A stretch of 64,000 bases of DNA from assembly GCA_943788145.1 (NCBI GenBank), contig CALSPD010000029.1, positions 27,716 through 91,715 of the forward strand, in the 5' to 3' direction. Under the pieces are notes generated by a model. That model was not told the DNA's origin. It did no database searches and was given only the letters and a program-made list of their open reading frames with translations. The stretch is from an uncultured Flavobacteriales bacterium (GTDB taxonomy: Bacteria > Bacteroidota > Bacteroidia > Flavobacteriales_G > Salibacteraceae). This document shows positions 33,478 through 41,510 of the stretch, in pieces. A program made the position numbers and the translations under genes. The stretch's first letter is position 1; each line of letters starts with the position of its first letter.

Positions 33478-34638
33478 TTGAACTTACCGGAAAAGTATTT
33501 AGAAGTACGAGCGCTTTCTCTGCAGCATTGTCAACCGTTGATGACGGAAGATTATATTCCTCAACCAGCTGAATTTGTAAGTCCACCGAAATGGCATTTA
33601 GCCCATACATCCTGGTTTTTTGAGGAATTCCTATTGAAACCTTACTTGCCATCATATAAATTGTTTCATGTTGATTTTGGCTTCTTGTTTAATAGCTACT
33701 ACAACACTGTTGGGAGCAGGGTTTTGAGGATTGACCGTGGGAATATGACTAGACCGAGTTTGAAAGAAGTACTTGCTTATCGCGAGCATATCGATCAAAA
33801 TATGGAGTGGCTCTTTGCTCAAAACATTGATAAGCAAATCGAAGGCTTAGTTGAAATCGGTCTTCAACACGAACAGCAGCATCAGGAGCTTTTGTTGACC
33901 GATATAAAATACATTCTTGGCTCAAACCCCTTGTATCCGGTTTATCGGGAAGGCGCGTCTTTAACTTCAGGTTTAAGCGATTCCAAAGGTTGGATAAAAA
34001 TGGACGAAGGAGTTTATGAAGTAGGTAGAGATAGCCAAAGCGAATCCTTCGGATTCGATAATGAATCGGGTCGGCATAAAGTCTATTTAAATGACTTTGA
34101 GATAAATAAGGCTTTAGTTACCAATGGAGCGTATTTAGAATTCATCAAAGATGGTGGTTATGAACGTCATGAATTATGGTTGGATGAAGGCTGGAGTTGG
34201 CTGCAATCAAGTCGGATCAAAATGCCAATGTATTGGCACCATGAAGATGGCTCTTGGTGGACCTTTACGCTAGGAGGAAAACTTGCAATGAATCCCAGTG
34301 CCGCCTTGTCGCATGTTAGCCATTATGAAGCGGCAGCCTTTGCCGAGTGGAAACATTGTCGATTGCCTACTGAATTTGAATGGGAGGCGGCTTGCGATCA
34401 ATTCCATTGGGGGATGCGCTGGGAGCATACAAATAGCGCCTACCTGGCATATCCGGGGTATGTGCGGCCTGAGGGTGCTTTGGGGGAATACAACGGTAAA
34501 TTTATGATGAATCAAATGGTGCTTCGAGGCGCTTCAAGCGCGACTTCACCGGGACACTCAAGAAATACCTACCGGAATTTTTTTCACCCGAACATGCAGT
34601 GGCAATTTAGCGGAATAAGATTAGCGAAGAATGGATAA
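33478..34638 (+). CDS. egtB: Ergothioneine biosynthesis protein EgtB (iron-dependent sulfoxide synthase)
   Basis: A 386-residue protein. The N-terminal DinB-like domain supplies the iron ligands H43 (WHLAHTSWFFEEF) and the HEQQHQE motif (H131, H135). The C-terminal formylglycine-enzyme-like domain (about 165-386) has LNDFEINKALVTNGAYLEFI, FEWEAACDQFHWG and RNTYRNFFHP. The start is TTG 33478: the family-conserved CQPLMTEDYIPQPAEFVSPPKWHL requires it and a stop sits just upstream. EgtB joins trimethylhistidine (hercynine) to a cysteine-type sulfur donor. It overlaps egtD by 8 nt. No egtA, egtC or egtE is present here. Confidence 0.93.
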   Translation: MNLPEKYLEVRALSLQHCQPLMTEDYIPQPAEFVSPPKWHLAHTSWFFEEFLLKPYLPSYKLFHVDFGFLFNSYYNTVGSRVLRIDRGNMTRPSLKEVLAYREHIDQNMEWLFAQNIDKQIEGLVEIGLQHEQQHQELLLTDIKYILGSNPLYPVYREGASLTSGLSDSKGWIKMDEGVYEVGRDSQSESFGFDNESGRHKVYLNDFEINKALVTNGAYLEFIKDGGYERHELWLDEGWSWLQSSRIKMPMYWHHEDGSWWTFTLGGKLAMNPSAALSHVSHYEAAAFAEWKHCRLPTEFEWEAACDQFHWGMRWEHTNSAYLAYPGYVRPEGALGEYNGKFMMNQMVLRGASSATSPGHSRNTYRNFFHPNMQWQFSGIRLAKNG

Positions 34639-35578
34639 GAAAACGTTGGAATTATTTGGGACTGAGGTGAAAAATGGATTATTGCCGCCTCAAAAAAGCC
34701 TTTCTTCAAAATGGTTTTATGATGAAATAGGAGATAAGCTCTTCATTGACATCATGAATATGCCAGAGTATTATTTGACAAATTGCGAATTTGAAATTCT
34801 TAGCAAACAGACACCAGAGGTGATATCTGCATTTGGAATTTCGAAAGAACCTTTTGATCTATACGAATTAGGCGCTGGTGATGGCACAAAGACTATGGAG
34901 TTGTTGAAGTCATTACAAGGCTATGATTTCACCTATCGGCCTATAGATATTTCGATTCATGCTATTGATAGTTTAACGCAACGTGTCACCCGTGACTTGC
35001 CTAACATCAAAGTCGAATGCGCCCAAGGCGAGTACTTTGAAGTGCTAGGTTCACTAAATCAGTCAAAGCCAAAAATCATCCTTTTTATGGGTTCGAATAT
35101 TGGCAATATGTTAGACGAAAGGGCAAATGCCTTTCTGAAAGCTTTATCGATGACCATGAACGCAGGCGACAAGTTGTTGCTTGGAGTTGATTTGAAAAAG
35201 GCCTCTGCAATAGTGCTTCCAGCTTATAACGATAAGCAAGGAATTACGGCAAAATTTAATTTGAATTTGCTGCATCGCATAAATTGTGAGCTAGATGGAA
35301 ATTTCGATTTAATTGCTTTCGAACATGCTCCGCTTTACGATGAAGAAAGGGGCTGGGCAATGAGCTTTTTAAAGTCAAAATCTACACAACAAGTACATAT
35401 CAAGGCGTTGGATACTTTGGTTGACTTTGATGAAGGAGAAACTATTTTCATGGAAGTTTCTCGAAAATATGATGATATGTCCATCGCGAATATTACACAG
35501 GACACTGGTCTACAGATTGTTGAAAAATTCTATGATTCCAAAAATTACTTCTGCGATATAGTCTTTGAAAAACAATAG
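34631..35578 (+). CDS. egtD: L-histidine N-alpha-methyltransferase EgtD
   Basis: A 315-residue S-adenosylmethionine-dependent enzyme. It has the family entry FYDEIGDKLFIDI and PEYYLTNCEFEIL, SAM motif YELGAGDGTKT (78-88), FMGSNIGNM, and a C-terminal EVSRKYD with a late YFCDIVFE. EgtD trimethylates histidine to hercynine, the substrate of EgtB encoded immediately upstream with overlapping reading frames. The pair is enough for the core of ergothioneine synthesis if a C-S lyase is available elsewhere. Confidence 0.93.
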   Translation: MDKKTLELFGTEVKNGLLPPQKSLSSKWFYDEIGDKLFIDIMNMPEYYLTNCEFEILSKQTPEVISAFGISKEPFDLYELGAGDGTKTMELLKSLQGYDFTYRPIDISIHAIDSLTQRVTRDLPNIKVECAQGEYFEVLGSLNQSKPKIILFMGSNIGNMLDERANAFLKALSMTMNAGDKLLLGVDLKKASAIVLPAYNDKQGITAKFNLNLLHRINCELDGNFDLIAFEHAPLYDEERGWAMSFLKSKSTQQVHIKALDTLVDFDEGETIFMEVSRKYDDMSIANITQDTGLQIVEKFYDSKNYFCDIVFEKQ

Positions 35579-35611
35579 TTCATTTCTTCGAGAAATTCAT
35601 CTATTTGCATC

Positions 35612-36400
35612 ATGAGTGAAAAAAGTAAAATAGTAGAAGCTGCAGACCGAATTTGGAATTCAATCCACACAAAAGCAACTTGCGAGCCAATCCGAGATTT
35701 GTTGGGTGAAACAGATGTCGAAGCTGCTTATGAAGCTCAACAAATAAACACCATGCGCAAACTTTCAGCTGGTGAAATAATAGTTGGCTGTAAAATTGGG
35801 CTGACTTCTTTTGCCGTGCAAAAGCAATTAGGAGTAGATGAACCGGACTTTGGTATGTTGACCAATGTCATGATGGTGAATGAAAATACGCCCATTCCCT
35901 GGTCTGAATTAATGCAACCAAAAGCAGAGGCTGAAATTGCATTTATACTTTCAAAAGATATTGACAAACAGTTAAATAGCATTGATGAGTTAATTGAATC
36001 AATTGCATTCGCCTCACCCGCGATTGAAGTTGTAGGGAGTCGCATAGAAGGCTGGAATATTCGTATCACCGACACCATTGCTGATAATGCTTCGGCAAGT
36101 CATTTTGTGCTAGGAAAGTCAAAAGTTCTTTTAAGCCAAATGGATTTAGAAGGATGTCAGATGAATATGAAGCGCGCAGGAGAGATTGTATCTACAGGAA
36201 GTGGCCGGGCCAGCATGGGCAATCCACTTAATGCCGCGCTTTGGCTTGCAAATACTATGATTGACAAAAAGGCTGCCTTAAAGAAAGGTGACATTATCTT
36301 AACTGGGGCCTTAGGACCAATTGTGGCCGTTAACCCTGGAGATGAATTCCATGCTGAAATTGATGGGTTAGGCACGGTGAGTGTATCTTTCGGGAAATAG
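35612..36400 (+). CDS. 2-keto-4-pentenoate hydratase (MhpD/XylJ-type)
   Basis: A 262-residue member of the hydratase/decarboxylase family. Conserved blocks are GCKIGLTSFAVQKQLGVDEPDFG, the metal-binding acidic PKAEAEIAF and PAIEVVGSRIEGW, then DNASASHFVLG and ILTGALGPIVAVNPGD. It adds water to 2-oxopent-4-enoate giving 4-hydroxy-2-oxovalerate. The assignment as hydratase rather than decarboxylase rests on similarity of the GSR/TGALG regions and on the aldolase and dehydrogenase genes following; a second paralogue at 38445 fills the decarboxylase slot. First gene of a four-gene operon, 33 nt after egtD. Confidence 0.88.
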   Translation: MSEKSKIVEAADRIWNSIHTKATCEPIRDLLGETDVEAAYEAQQINTMRKLSAGEIIVGCKIGLTSFAVQKQLGVDEPDFGMLTNVMMVNENTPIPWSELMQPKAEAEIAFILSKDIDKQLNSIDELIESIAFASPAIEVVGSRIEGWNIRITDTIADNASASHFVLGKSKVLLSQMDLEGCQMNMKRAGEIVSTGSGRASMGNPLNAALWLANTMIDKKAALKKGDIILTGALGPIVAVNPGDEFHAEIDGLGTVSVSFGK

Positions 36401-36423
36401 ATTGAACGACAAAAATTAGGGTT

Positions 36424-37356
36424 ATGAATAAGACTAAAGTGGCAATAATTGGATCGGGTAATATTGGCACAGATCTAATGATAAAGATTTTACGCACCTC
36501 AACATTGCTTGAAATGTCAGTCATGGTGGGTATTGACGAAGCTTCTGACGGACTTGCTCGAGCGAAGCGAATGGGAGTGGCAACAACACACGAAGGGGTT
36601 GATGGATTGATCAATATGCCTGAATTTCAAGATATTGAGCTCGTGTTTGACGCTACTTCTGCAAAGGCGCATCACCATAATTACGGAAAACTTCAGCCGC
36701 TTGGTAAGCGAATGATCGATCTCACTCCTGCGGCCATTGGACCATACTTAATACCTCCAGTTAATTCTGATGACTACCTCGATCTTGATAACGTCAACAT
36801 GGTCACATGTGGTGGACAGGCAACTATACCTATGGTTGCTGCCGTTTCGCGCGTAGCCAAAGTACACTATGGTGAAATAGTCGCTTCAATTGCGAGTAAA
36901 TCGGCTGGTCCGGGAACGCGAGCAAATATTGATGAGTTCACGGAAACCACTTCTCAAGCGATTGAAAAGGTGGGTGGGGCAACTCGAGGAAAGGCGATTA
37001 TCATTCTCAATCCAGCGGAACCACCTTTAGTTATGCGTGACACAGTTTTCACCCTAAGTGAAATGGCGAATAAAGAAGACATCAGAAAGAGCATACACGA
37101 AATGGTTGCTGAAGTTCAGAAGTATGTTCCTGGCTATGAATTGCATCAAGAAGTTCAATTTGAAGAAATTACTACGGATAAACCGGTTTTCATCGAAGGA
37201 GTTGGGCACGTATCGGGCTTAAAAACATCGGTTTTATTGAAGGTGGTTGGAGCGGGTCATTATTTGCCAGAATATGCGGGGAACCTTGATATTATGACAA
37301 GTGCGGCTTTGGCTACGGGAGAGCGGATGGTCAAGAATCAAACAGCTAAAGCCTAA
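36424..37356 (+). CDS. Acetaldehyde dehydrogenase (acylating), MhpF/DmpF-type
   Basis: A 310-residue enzyme with NAD-binding [18 protein letters not shown], the catalytic cysteine in [14 protein letters not shown] (C-G-G-Q-A-T), and [24 protein letters not shown] as in MhpF/XylQ. It oxidises acetaldehyde to acetyl-CoA and works in a channelled complex with the aldolase encoded 23 nt downstream. The order hydratase, dehydrogenase, aldolase, decarboxylase is that of meta-cleavage operons. Confidence 0.93.
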   Translation: MNKTKVAIIGSGNIGTDLMIKILRTSTLLEMSVMVGIDEASDGLARAKRMGVATTHEGVDGLINMPEFQDIELVFDATSAKAHHHNYGKLQPLGKRMIDLTPAAIGPYLIPPVNSDDYLDLDNVNMVTCGGQATIPMVAAVSRVAKVHYGEIVASIASKSAGPGTRANIDEFTETTSQAIEKVGGATRGKAIIILNPAEPPLVMRDTVFTLSEMANKEDIRKSIHEMVAEVQKYVPGYELHQEVQFEEITTDKPVFIEGVGHVSGLKTSVLLKVVGAGHYLPEYAGNLDIMTSAALATGERMVKNQTAKA

Positions 37357-37379
37357 AACTCCATCCAAATTTTCAAACC

Positions 37380-38384
37380 ATGAAATTATACATACAAGAC
37401 GTTACATTACGAGATGGAATGCATGCCATACGGCATCAATACTCAAAAGCCCAAATACGAGAATTAGCAATAGACCTTGACAAAGCCGGAGTCGATGCAA
37501 TTGAAATTGCCCATGGCGATGGATTAGCTGGGTCTAGTTTCAATTATGGATTCGGAGCCCATACGGATTGGGATTGGTTAGAGGGAATAGCAGCTGAGCT
37601 AAAACATGCTCGGCTCACCACCTTGTTACTTCCAGGCATAGGAACAATTGAAGACTTAAAACGGGCAAGAGATTTAGGGGTTGAATCCGTACGGATTGCC
37701 ACCCATTGTACAGAAGCAGACATTAGCGCCCAACATATTGCAGCGGCAAAAAAACTAGGTATGGACGTTGGAGGGTTCTTAATGATGGCGCATATGAATG
37801 AGCCTAAAAAACTTGCTCAACAAGCAAAACTTATGGAAAGCTATGGCGCTGATTGCGTTTATGTTACGGATTCGGCTGGCGCATTGCTGATGGGCGATGT
37901 GGCCGATCGAATGAAGGCCTTCAAGGACGTACTTGACTCTAAAACGGAGATTGGTATTCATTGTCATCACAATTTGGGTCTGGGTGTGGCAAACACCATA
38001 GTGGCCATGGATCATGGTGCCACGCGATTGGACGCGTCTTTAGCGGGAATGGGAGCTGGAGCCGGCAACTGTCCTTTGGAGGTGTTGATTGCGGTTTTAA
38101 ATCGAATGGGGGCGGATCATGGTAGCGACTTAAAACTGCTTATGAATGCTGCCGATGACAAAATTCGACCGCTTCAAGAAAGACCAGTTCGGGTTGATAG
38201 AGAGACATTATCGCTAGGATATGCAGGTGTCTATTCGAGCTTCTTATTACATGCTGAAAGAGCTGCAAATCGATACGGATTAGATACGGCCGATATTTTA
38301 GAAGAACTTGGTAGACGTAAAATGGTAGGAGGACAGGAGGATATGATAGTTGATGTCGCCCTTGATATGGTTAAGAATAAATAA
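37380..38384 (+). CDS. 4-hydroxy-2-oxovalerate aldolase (MhpE/DmpG-type)
   Basis: A 334-residue class II aldolase of the DRE-TIM superfamily. [16 protein letters not shown] opens the barrel with the metal Asp, [14 protein letters not shown] holds the two metal histidines, and a C-terminal communication domain (about 280-334) ends [14 protein letters not shown]. It splits 4-hydroxy-2-oxovalerate into pyruvate and acetaldehyde, the latter passed to the partner dehydrogenase upstream. Confidence 0.94.
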   Translation: MKLYIQDVTLRDGMHAIRHQYSKAQIRELAIDLDKAGVDAIEIAHGDGLAGSSFNYGFGAHTDWDWLEGIAAELKHARLTTLLLPGIGTIEDLKRARDLGVESVRIATHCTEADISAQHIAAAKKLGMDVGGFLMMAHMNEPKKLAQQAKLMESYGADCVYVTDSAGALLMGDVADRMKAFKDVLDSKTEIGIHCHHNLGLGVANTIVAMDHGATRLDASLAGMGAGAGNCPLEVLIAVLNRMGADHGSDLKLLMNAADDKIRPLQERPVRVDRETLSLGYAGVYSSFLLHAERAANRYGLDTADILEELGRRKMVGGQEDMIVDVALDMVKNK

Positions 38385-38444
38385 AGAATTCAACCTGCCA
38401 TAAACGCGCAATTTGGCAAAGAAGGGTTCGACAATTTTAAAATT

Positions 38445-39206
38445 ATGGATTTACAAAAACTGGCCATTCGATTGGATGAAGCCGCGATAAAAGCAAAGGC
38501 AATAGAACAACTATCGCTCACAAATAAATTTGATTTAGATCAGGCATACGAAATTCAACGATTGGCGATTGAACAGCGGTTAAAACGAGGTGAAAAGCTA
38601 ATCGGCTTAAAAATGGGTTTTACTTCTGTTGCAAAAATGGAACAGATGGGCGTTCATGATATGATTTGGGGTAGGTTGACCGATACGATGCTCATTGACA
38701 ATGGAGGCGAAACCAGTTTGTCTAAATACATTCATCCTCGAGCCGAACCGGAAATATGCTTTCATATAGCGAAGGATATTCATGGGGAGGTTGCGCTAGA
38801 AGATTTGGATGAGTATGTAGATGGTATTGCCTCAGCTATCGAAATAATTGACTCTCGTTTTGAGAATTTCAAGTTTAGCTTGGAAGATGTAGTTGCTGAC
38901 AACTGCTCTTCTATTGGTCTCTCCATTGGTGAATGGCAGGTTCCTACACGAGAAATAAAAGACCTTAAAATGACCCAATCTTTTAATTGCGAAGTTGTGG
39001 CCGAAGGCACTTCTAAAGATATTCTCGGTGATCCATGGAAATCATTGCAAGCAGCCACACGCCTTGCTGCTAAATACAACGAACCTATAAAGGCAGGCCA
39101 TGTAATTATGGCAGGTGCGGCAACCGCTGCGGTATTCTTGAAACCAGAGATAGATGTAATGGCAACGGTGGAAAATCTAGGTGAAGTTAGGTTTCAAGTT
39201 ATTTGA
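38445..39206 (+). CDS. 2-oxo-3-hexenedioate (4-oxalocrotonate) decarboxylase, DmpH/XylI-type
   Basis: A 253-residue paralogue of the hydratase at 35612. Blocks are IGLKMGFTSVAKMEQMGVHDMIWGRLTD, IHPRAEPEICFHIAKDI, IEIIDSRFENFKFSLEDVVADN and HVIMAGAATAAVFLKP. The IWGRLTDTM and IIDSRFENFKF segments favour the decarboxylase branch. It would make 2-oxopent-4-enoate for the hydratase, with which XylI-type enzymes form a complex. This completes a route from 2-oxo-3-hexenedioate, the product of 2-aminomuconate deamination or 2-hydroxymuconate isomerisation. Confidence 0.85.
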   Translation: MDLQKLAIRLDEAAIKAKAIEQLSLTNKFDLDQAYEIQRLAIEQRLKRGEKLIGLKMGFTSVAKMEQMGVHDMIWGRLTDTMLIDNGGETSLSKYIHPRAEPEICFHIAKDIHGEVALEDLDEYVDGIASAIEIIDSRFENFKFSLEDVVADNCSSIGLSIGEWQVPTREIKDLKMTQSFNCEVVAEGTSKDILGDPWKSLQAATRLAAKYNEPIKAGHVIMAGAATAAVFLKPEIDVMATVENLGEVRFQVI

Positions 39207-39264
39207 GCCATTTTTGAAAGGATAGTCACCTAAGAACTTCAAGCGTTAATATCAAAGCAATAGA

Positions 39265-39546
39265 ATGAAAGCAAGTTGGAATGGAAAAGTGATCGCGGAA
39301 AGCGATAAAACGATTGTAATAGAAGGGAATCATTATTTTCCTAAGGAATCAATCGTTAATGATTACTTCAAGCCGTCTGAAACGCATACCGTTTGCCATT
39401 GGAAAGGAACGGCCAGTTATTATACCATAGAAGTTGATGGCAAAACGAATCAAGATGCCGCTTGGTTCTATCCGGAAACCAGTTCAATGGCAAAGAGCAT
39501 TGAAGGGCGAGTGGCCTTTTGGAAAGGTATCGAAGTAGCCCCATAA
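39265..39546 (+). CDS. DUF427 domain protein
   Basis: A 93-residue protein covering the whole DUF427 fold: KASWNGKVIAESDKTIVIEGNHYFP, THTVCHWKGTASYYTIEVDG and AAWFYPETSSMAKSIEGRVAFW. The family is a small beta-tent fold of unknown function. It follows the catabolic operon by 58 nt and precedes an unknown gene by 9 nt. Confidence 0.9.
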   Translation: MKASWNGKVIAESDKTIVIEGNHYFPKESIVNDYFKPSETHTVCHWKGTASYYTIEVDGKTNQDAAWFYPETSSMAKSIEGRVAFWKGIEVAP

Positions 39547-39555
39547 TTTATAAAC

Positions 39556-40317
39556 ATGACACAAAACGATTCTCTTCACCTAGCCGCGCAATACCTTGCT
39601 ATGGCGGGCAAAAGCTTTATTGCTTCGAAACCAGACGATAGTCATACCAATCTTGCGTGGAATAGTGAAGAGAAGCAGCTTGAATCAAGGTCGCTCAATG
39701 AGGGTGGTTTAAAGTTAGCGCTTAATTATCAAGAGTATAGCTTGGATTTTATTCATCCAAAAAGTGGGGTGGAAGCGTCATATCCCCTCGTTGGAGCTAG
39801 ACATTTGGATATTATCAATTGGATTAGTAGAGAAGTGAAATTTGCCGGAATAGCGAAGGAATACAACTTTGATCTTCATTATAAACTCCCATATCTAGGA
39901 GCCTTTGACGCGGACTTTTTATACCCCGAGCCAAATCCAGGTGAAATAACGAAACTGATTCAGTTTCGATGGTTAGCCGATAAGGCAATCCAAGTCGTTT
40001 CCAATCAGTTTCATTCCTTGACGCAGCCAAGAATCTGGCCTCACCATTTTGATACGGGTGCAATTGGTTATTTCGACATTAATAAAAAGGTGAGTGTCGG
40101 ATTGGGCTTAGCGATGCCAGATGATATGGTTGCCGATTGGTATTTCTATGTTTCAGGATATCACGGTACAGATGCGATCAAAACAGATGAGTTTAAACCA
40201 CTTAAGAATGGGGTGTGGCGATCTGAGGCTAAGTGGAATGGAGCAACACTCACGGCAACCGGTCAATCGATGCCAATAGTCGGAGCCTTTCTTAGCGAAG
40301 CTATCAAGGCCTTTTAA
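39556..40317 (+). CDS. Conserved hypothetical protein (253 residues)
   Basis: I do not recognise a named family with confidence. The protein is soluble, with no signal or TM segment, and rich in aromatic residues. Distinct elements are GVEASYPLVGARHLDIINWISRE, QFRWLADKAIQVV, RIWPHHFDTGAIGYFD, GLGLAMPDDMVADWYFYVSGYHG and a C-terminal amphipathic helix. The WPHHFDTG motif could bind a metal. It starts 9 nt after the DUF427 gene and is probably co-transcribed with it. Confidence 0.6.
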   Translation: MTQNDSLHLAAQYLAMAGKSFIASKPDDSHTNLAWNSEEKQLESRSLNEGGLKLALNYQEYSLDFIHPKSGVEASYPLVGARHLDIINWISREVKFAGIAKEYNFDLHYKLPYLGAFDADFLYPEPNPGEITKLIQFRWLADKAIQVVSNQFHSLTQPRIWPHHFDTGAIGYFDINKKVSVGLGLAMPDDMVADWYFYVSGYHGTDAIKTDEFKPLKNGVWRSEAKWNGATLTATGQSMPIVGAFLSEAIKAF

Positions 40318-40351
40318 TCTTATTGGTGCCAATTATATTGGAAAAGGAATA

Positions 40352-40373
40352 ATTACTTGTATATACAAGTAAT
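40352..40373. promoter_or_regulatory. MarR-type operator: perfect 22-bp palindrome
   Basis: The half-site ATTACTTGTAT is followed directly by its exact reverse complement. The core ACTTGTATATACAAGT resembles known MarR-family operators. It lies 19-40 nt ahead of the MarR gene's ATG and covers the -33 element of the predicted promoter, implying self-repression. Confidence 0.75.
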
Positions 40374-40386
40374 AGGCTATTTTTGC
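40357..40386 (+). promoter_or_regulatory. Predicted promoter of the marR-like gene
   Basis: TTG (40357-40359) and TATTTTTG (40379-40386, exact TAnnTTTG) are separated by 19 nt, the Bacteroidota spacing. Transcription should start about at the ATG (40392), so the message may be leaderless. Confidence 0.6.
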
Positions 40387-40391
40387 CTTTA

Positions 40392-40826
40392 ATGGAACCT
40401 TTTGACTTAATTCAACCACAGCATTGTTTAAACGCGAAAGTCAGGCGTATACATCGACTCTTGAATGCTCCATACCAGAAACTCATTAAGCCGTATGGCC
40501 TTAAAGGAAGCATGTTGAGCATTTTATTTATGGTCGGTAAAGCTGAATTGAATCAAAAATCTATCGCTCAGCAACTTGTTCTCGATGAATCAACCATGAG
40601 TCGGGATTTGAAGAAGTTAGAATCAATGGGACTCATAGAGCGAAAGCGGGGACGTAGCGATAGTCGAAACATAGACATCTCCATATCCCATAAAGGTTCT
40701 GTTTTATTGAATGAGGTCGCACCAAAGTGGGCGGCACTGCATGAACGAATGACTCAGGTTGCCGGTGATGATCAAATCGAAGCTTTGAATGAAATGATGA
40801 AGAACCTTGAAAACTCGATAATATGA
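40392..40826 (+). CDS. MarR-family transcriptional regulator
   Basis: About 144 residues from ATG 40392 (an in-frame TTG at 40383 falls inside the -7 box). The winged helix-turn-helix region contains LSILFMVGKAELNQKSIAQQLVLDESTMSRDLKKLESMGLIERKRGRSDSRNIDISIS, the complete MarR DNA-binding segment with the wing Arg-Asp. The N- and C-terminal helices should form the dimer. A perfect 22-bp palindrome sits over its promoter. The ligand is unknown. Its stop overlaps the start of a membrane-protein gene (40823-40826), which is therefore the prime co-regulated target. Confidence 0.88.
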   Translation: MEPFDLIQPQHCLNAKVRRIHRLLNAPYQKLIKPYGLKGSMLSILFMVGKAELNQKSIAQQLVLDESTMSRDLKKLESMGLIERKRGRSDSRNIDISISHKGSVLLNEVAPKWAALHERMTQVAGDDQIEALNEMMKNLENSII

Positions 40827-41497
40827 TCGAAACACCAATTTGGCTCAACCTCGTTTTCATAATGCTCACTTTTTTAAGCATTTATGGTTTGTTCGCTTCC
40901 TTTCGCAACTATCAAGTATTATTCTGGGTACTTATTGTAACTGTTGTTTCTGGATTTATAGGGTATAGTGGGTTTTTATACGCTCCGGATGCCTTCCCGC
41001 CTCGAATCCCTCTGATTATATTACCCGCTATTCTTTTTATGCTTTGGCTCTTTGTTTCCAAAACAGGGAAAGCAGCATTGAATGAAATGGATATGGCAAA
41101 AACGACCTATGTTCATAGCATTCGCATTCCCGTTGAATTAGGCATATTGGCCCTTTTTAACTTTGGCTTTATGCCTGAGTCAATGACTTTTGAAGGACAC
41201 AACTTCGACATCCTATCGGGGCTTTCAGCTCCCTTTGTGGCTTATTTTGGTTACACTAAAAAGTACTTAAAACGATCCTTTATAATCATTTGGAATACAG
41301 TATGTTTAGGTCTTTTGATTCAAGTCGTTGTTACAGGAATATTGAGTGCGCCAACCATCCTTCAGCAGATTGATTTTGACCAACCCAATGTGGCCGTTTT
41401 ATACTTTCCTTTTATCTGGCTACCAGCCGTTATCGTACCGATCGTAATGATAGGCCATTTAGCTGCGTTAAGGCGGCTATTAAAATCCGAAAATTGA
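40823..41497 (+). CDS. Six-TM hypothetical membrane protein coupled to the MarR regulator
   Basis: A 224-residue protein with about six hydrophobic segments. Distinctive loops are YAPDAFPPRIP and HSIRIPVELGILALFNFGFMPESMTFEG between TM3 and TM4, and FDQPNVAVLYFPFIWLPAVIVPIVM toward the end. No transporter family is recognised. Translation is coupled to the MarR gene by ATGA, so the product likely responds to the same signal (a lipophilic compound or stress), but no function can be named. Confidence 0.65.
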   Translation: MIETPIWLNLVFIMLTFLSIYGLFASFRNYQVLFWVLIVTVVSGFIGYSGFLYAPDAFPPRIPLIILPAILFMLWLFVSKTGKAALNEMDMAKTTYVHSIRIPVELGILALFNFGFMPESMTFEGHNFDILSGLSAPFVAYFGYTKKYLKRSFIIIWNTVCLGLLIQVVVTGILSAPTILQQIDFDQPNVAVLYFPFIWLPAVIVPIVMIGHLAALRRLLKSEN

Positions 41498-41510
41498 TGG
41501 AACTATGATC

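Noticed and set aside
35612..39206. Reading the two hydratase/decarboxylase paralogues as a recent duplication
   Set aside because: Their sequences are clearly divergent and each matches a distinct step; this is the ancient hydratase/decarboxylase split found in all such operons.
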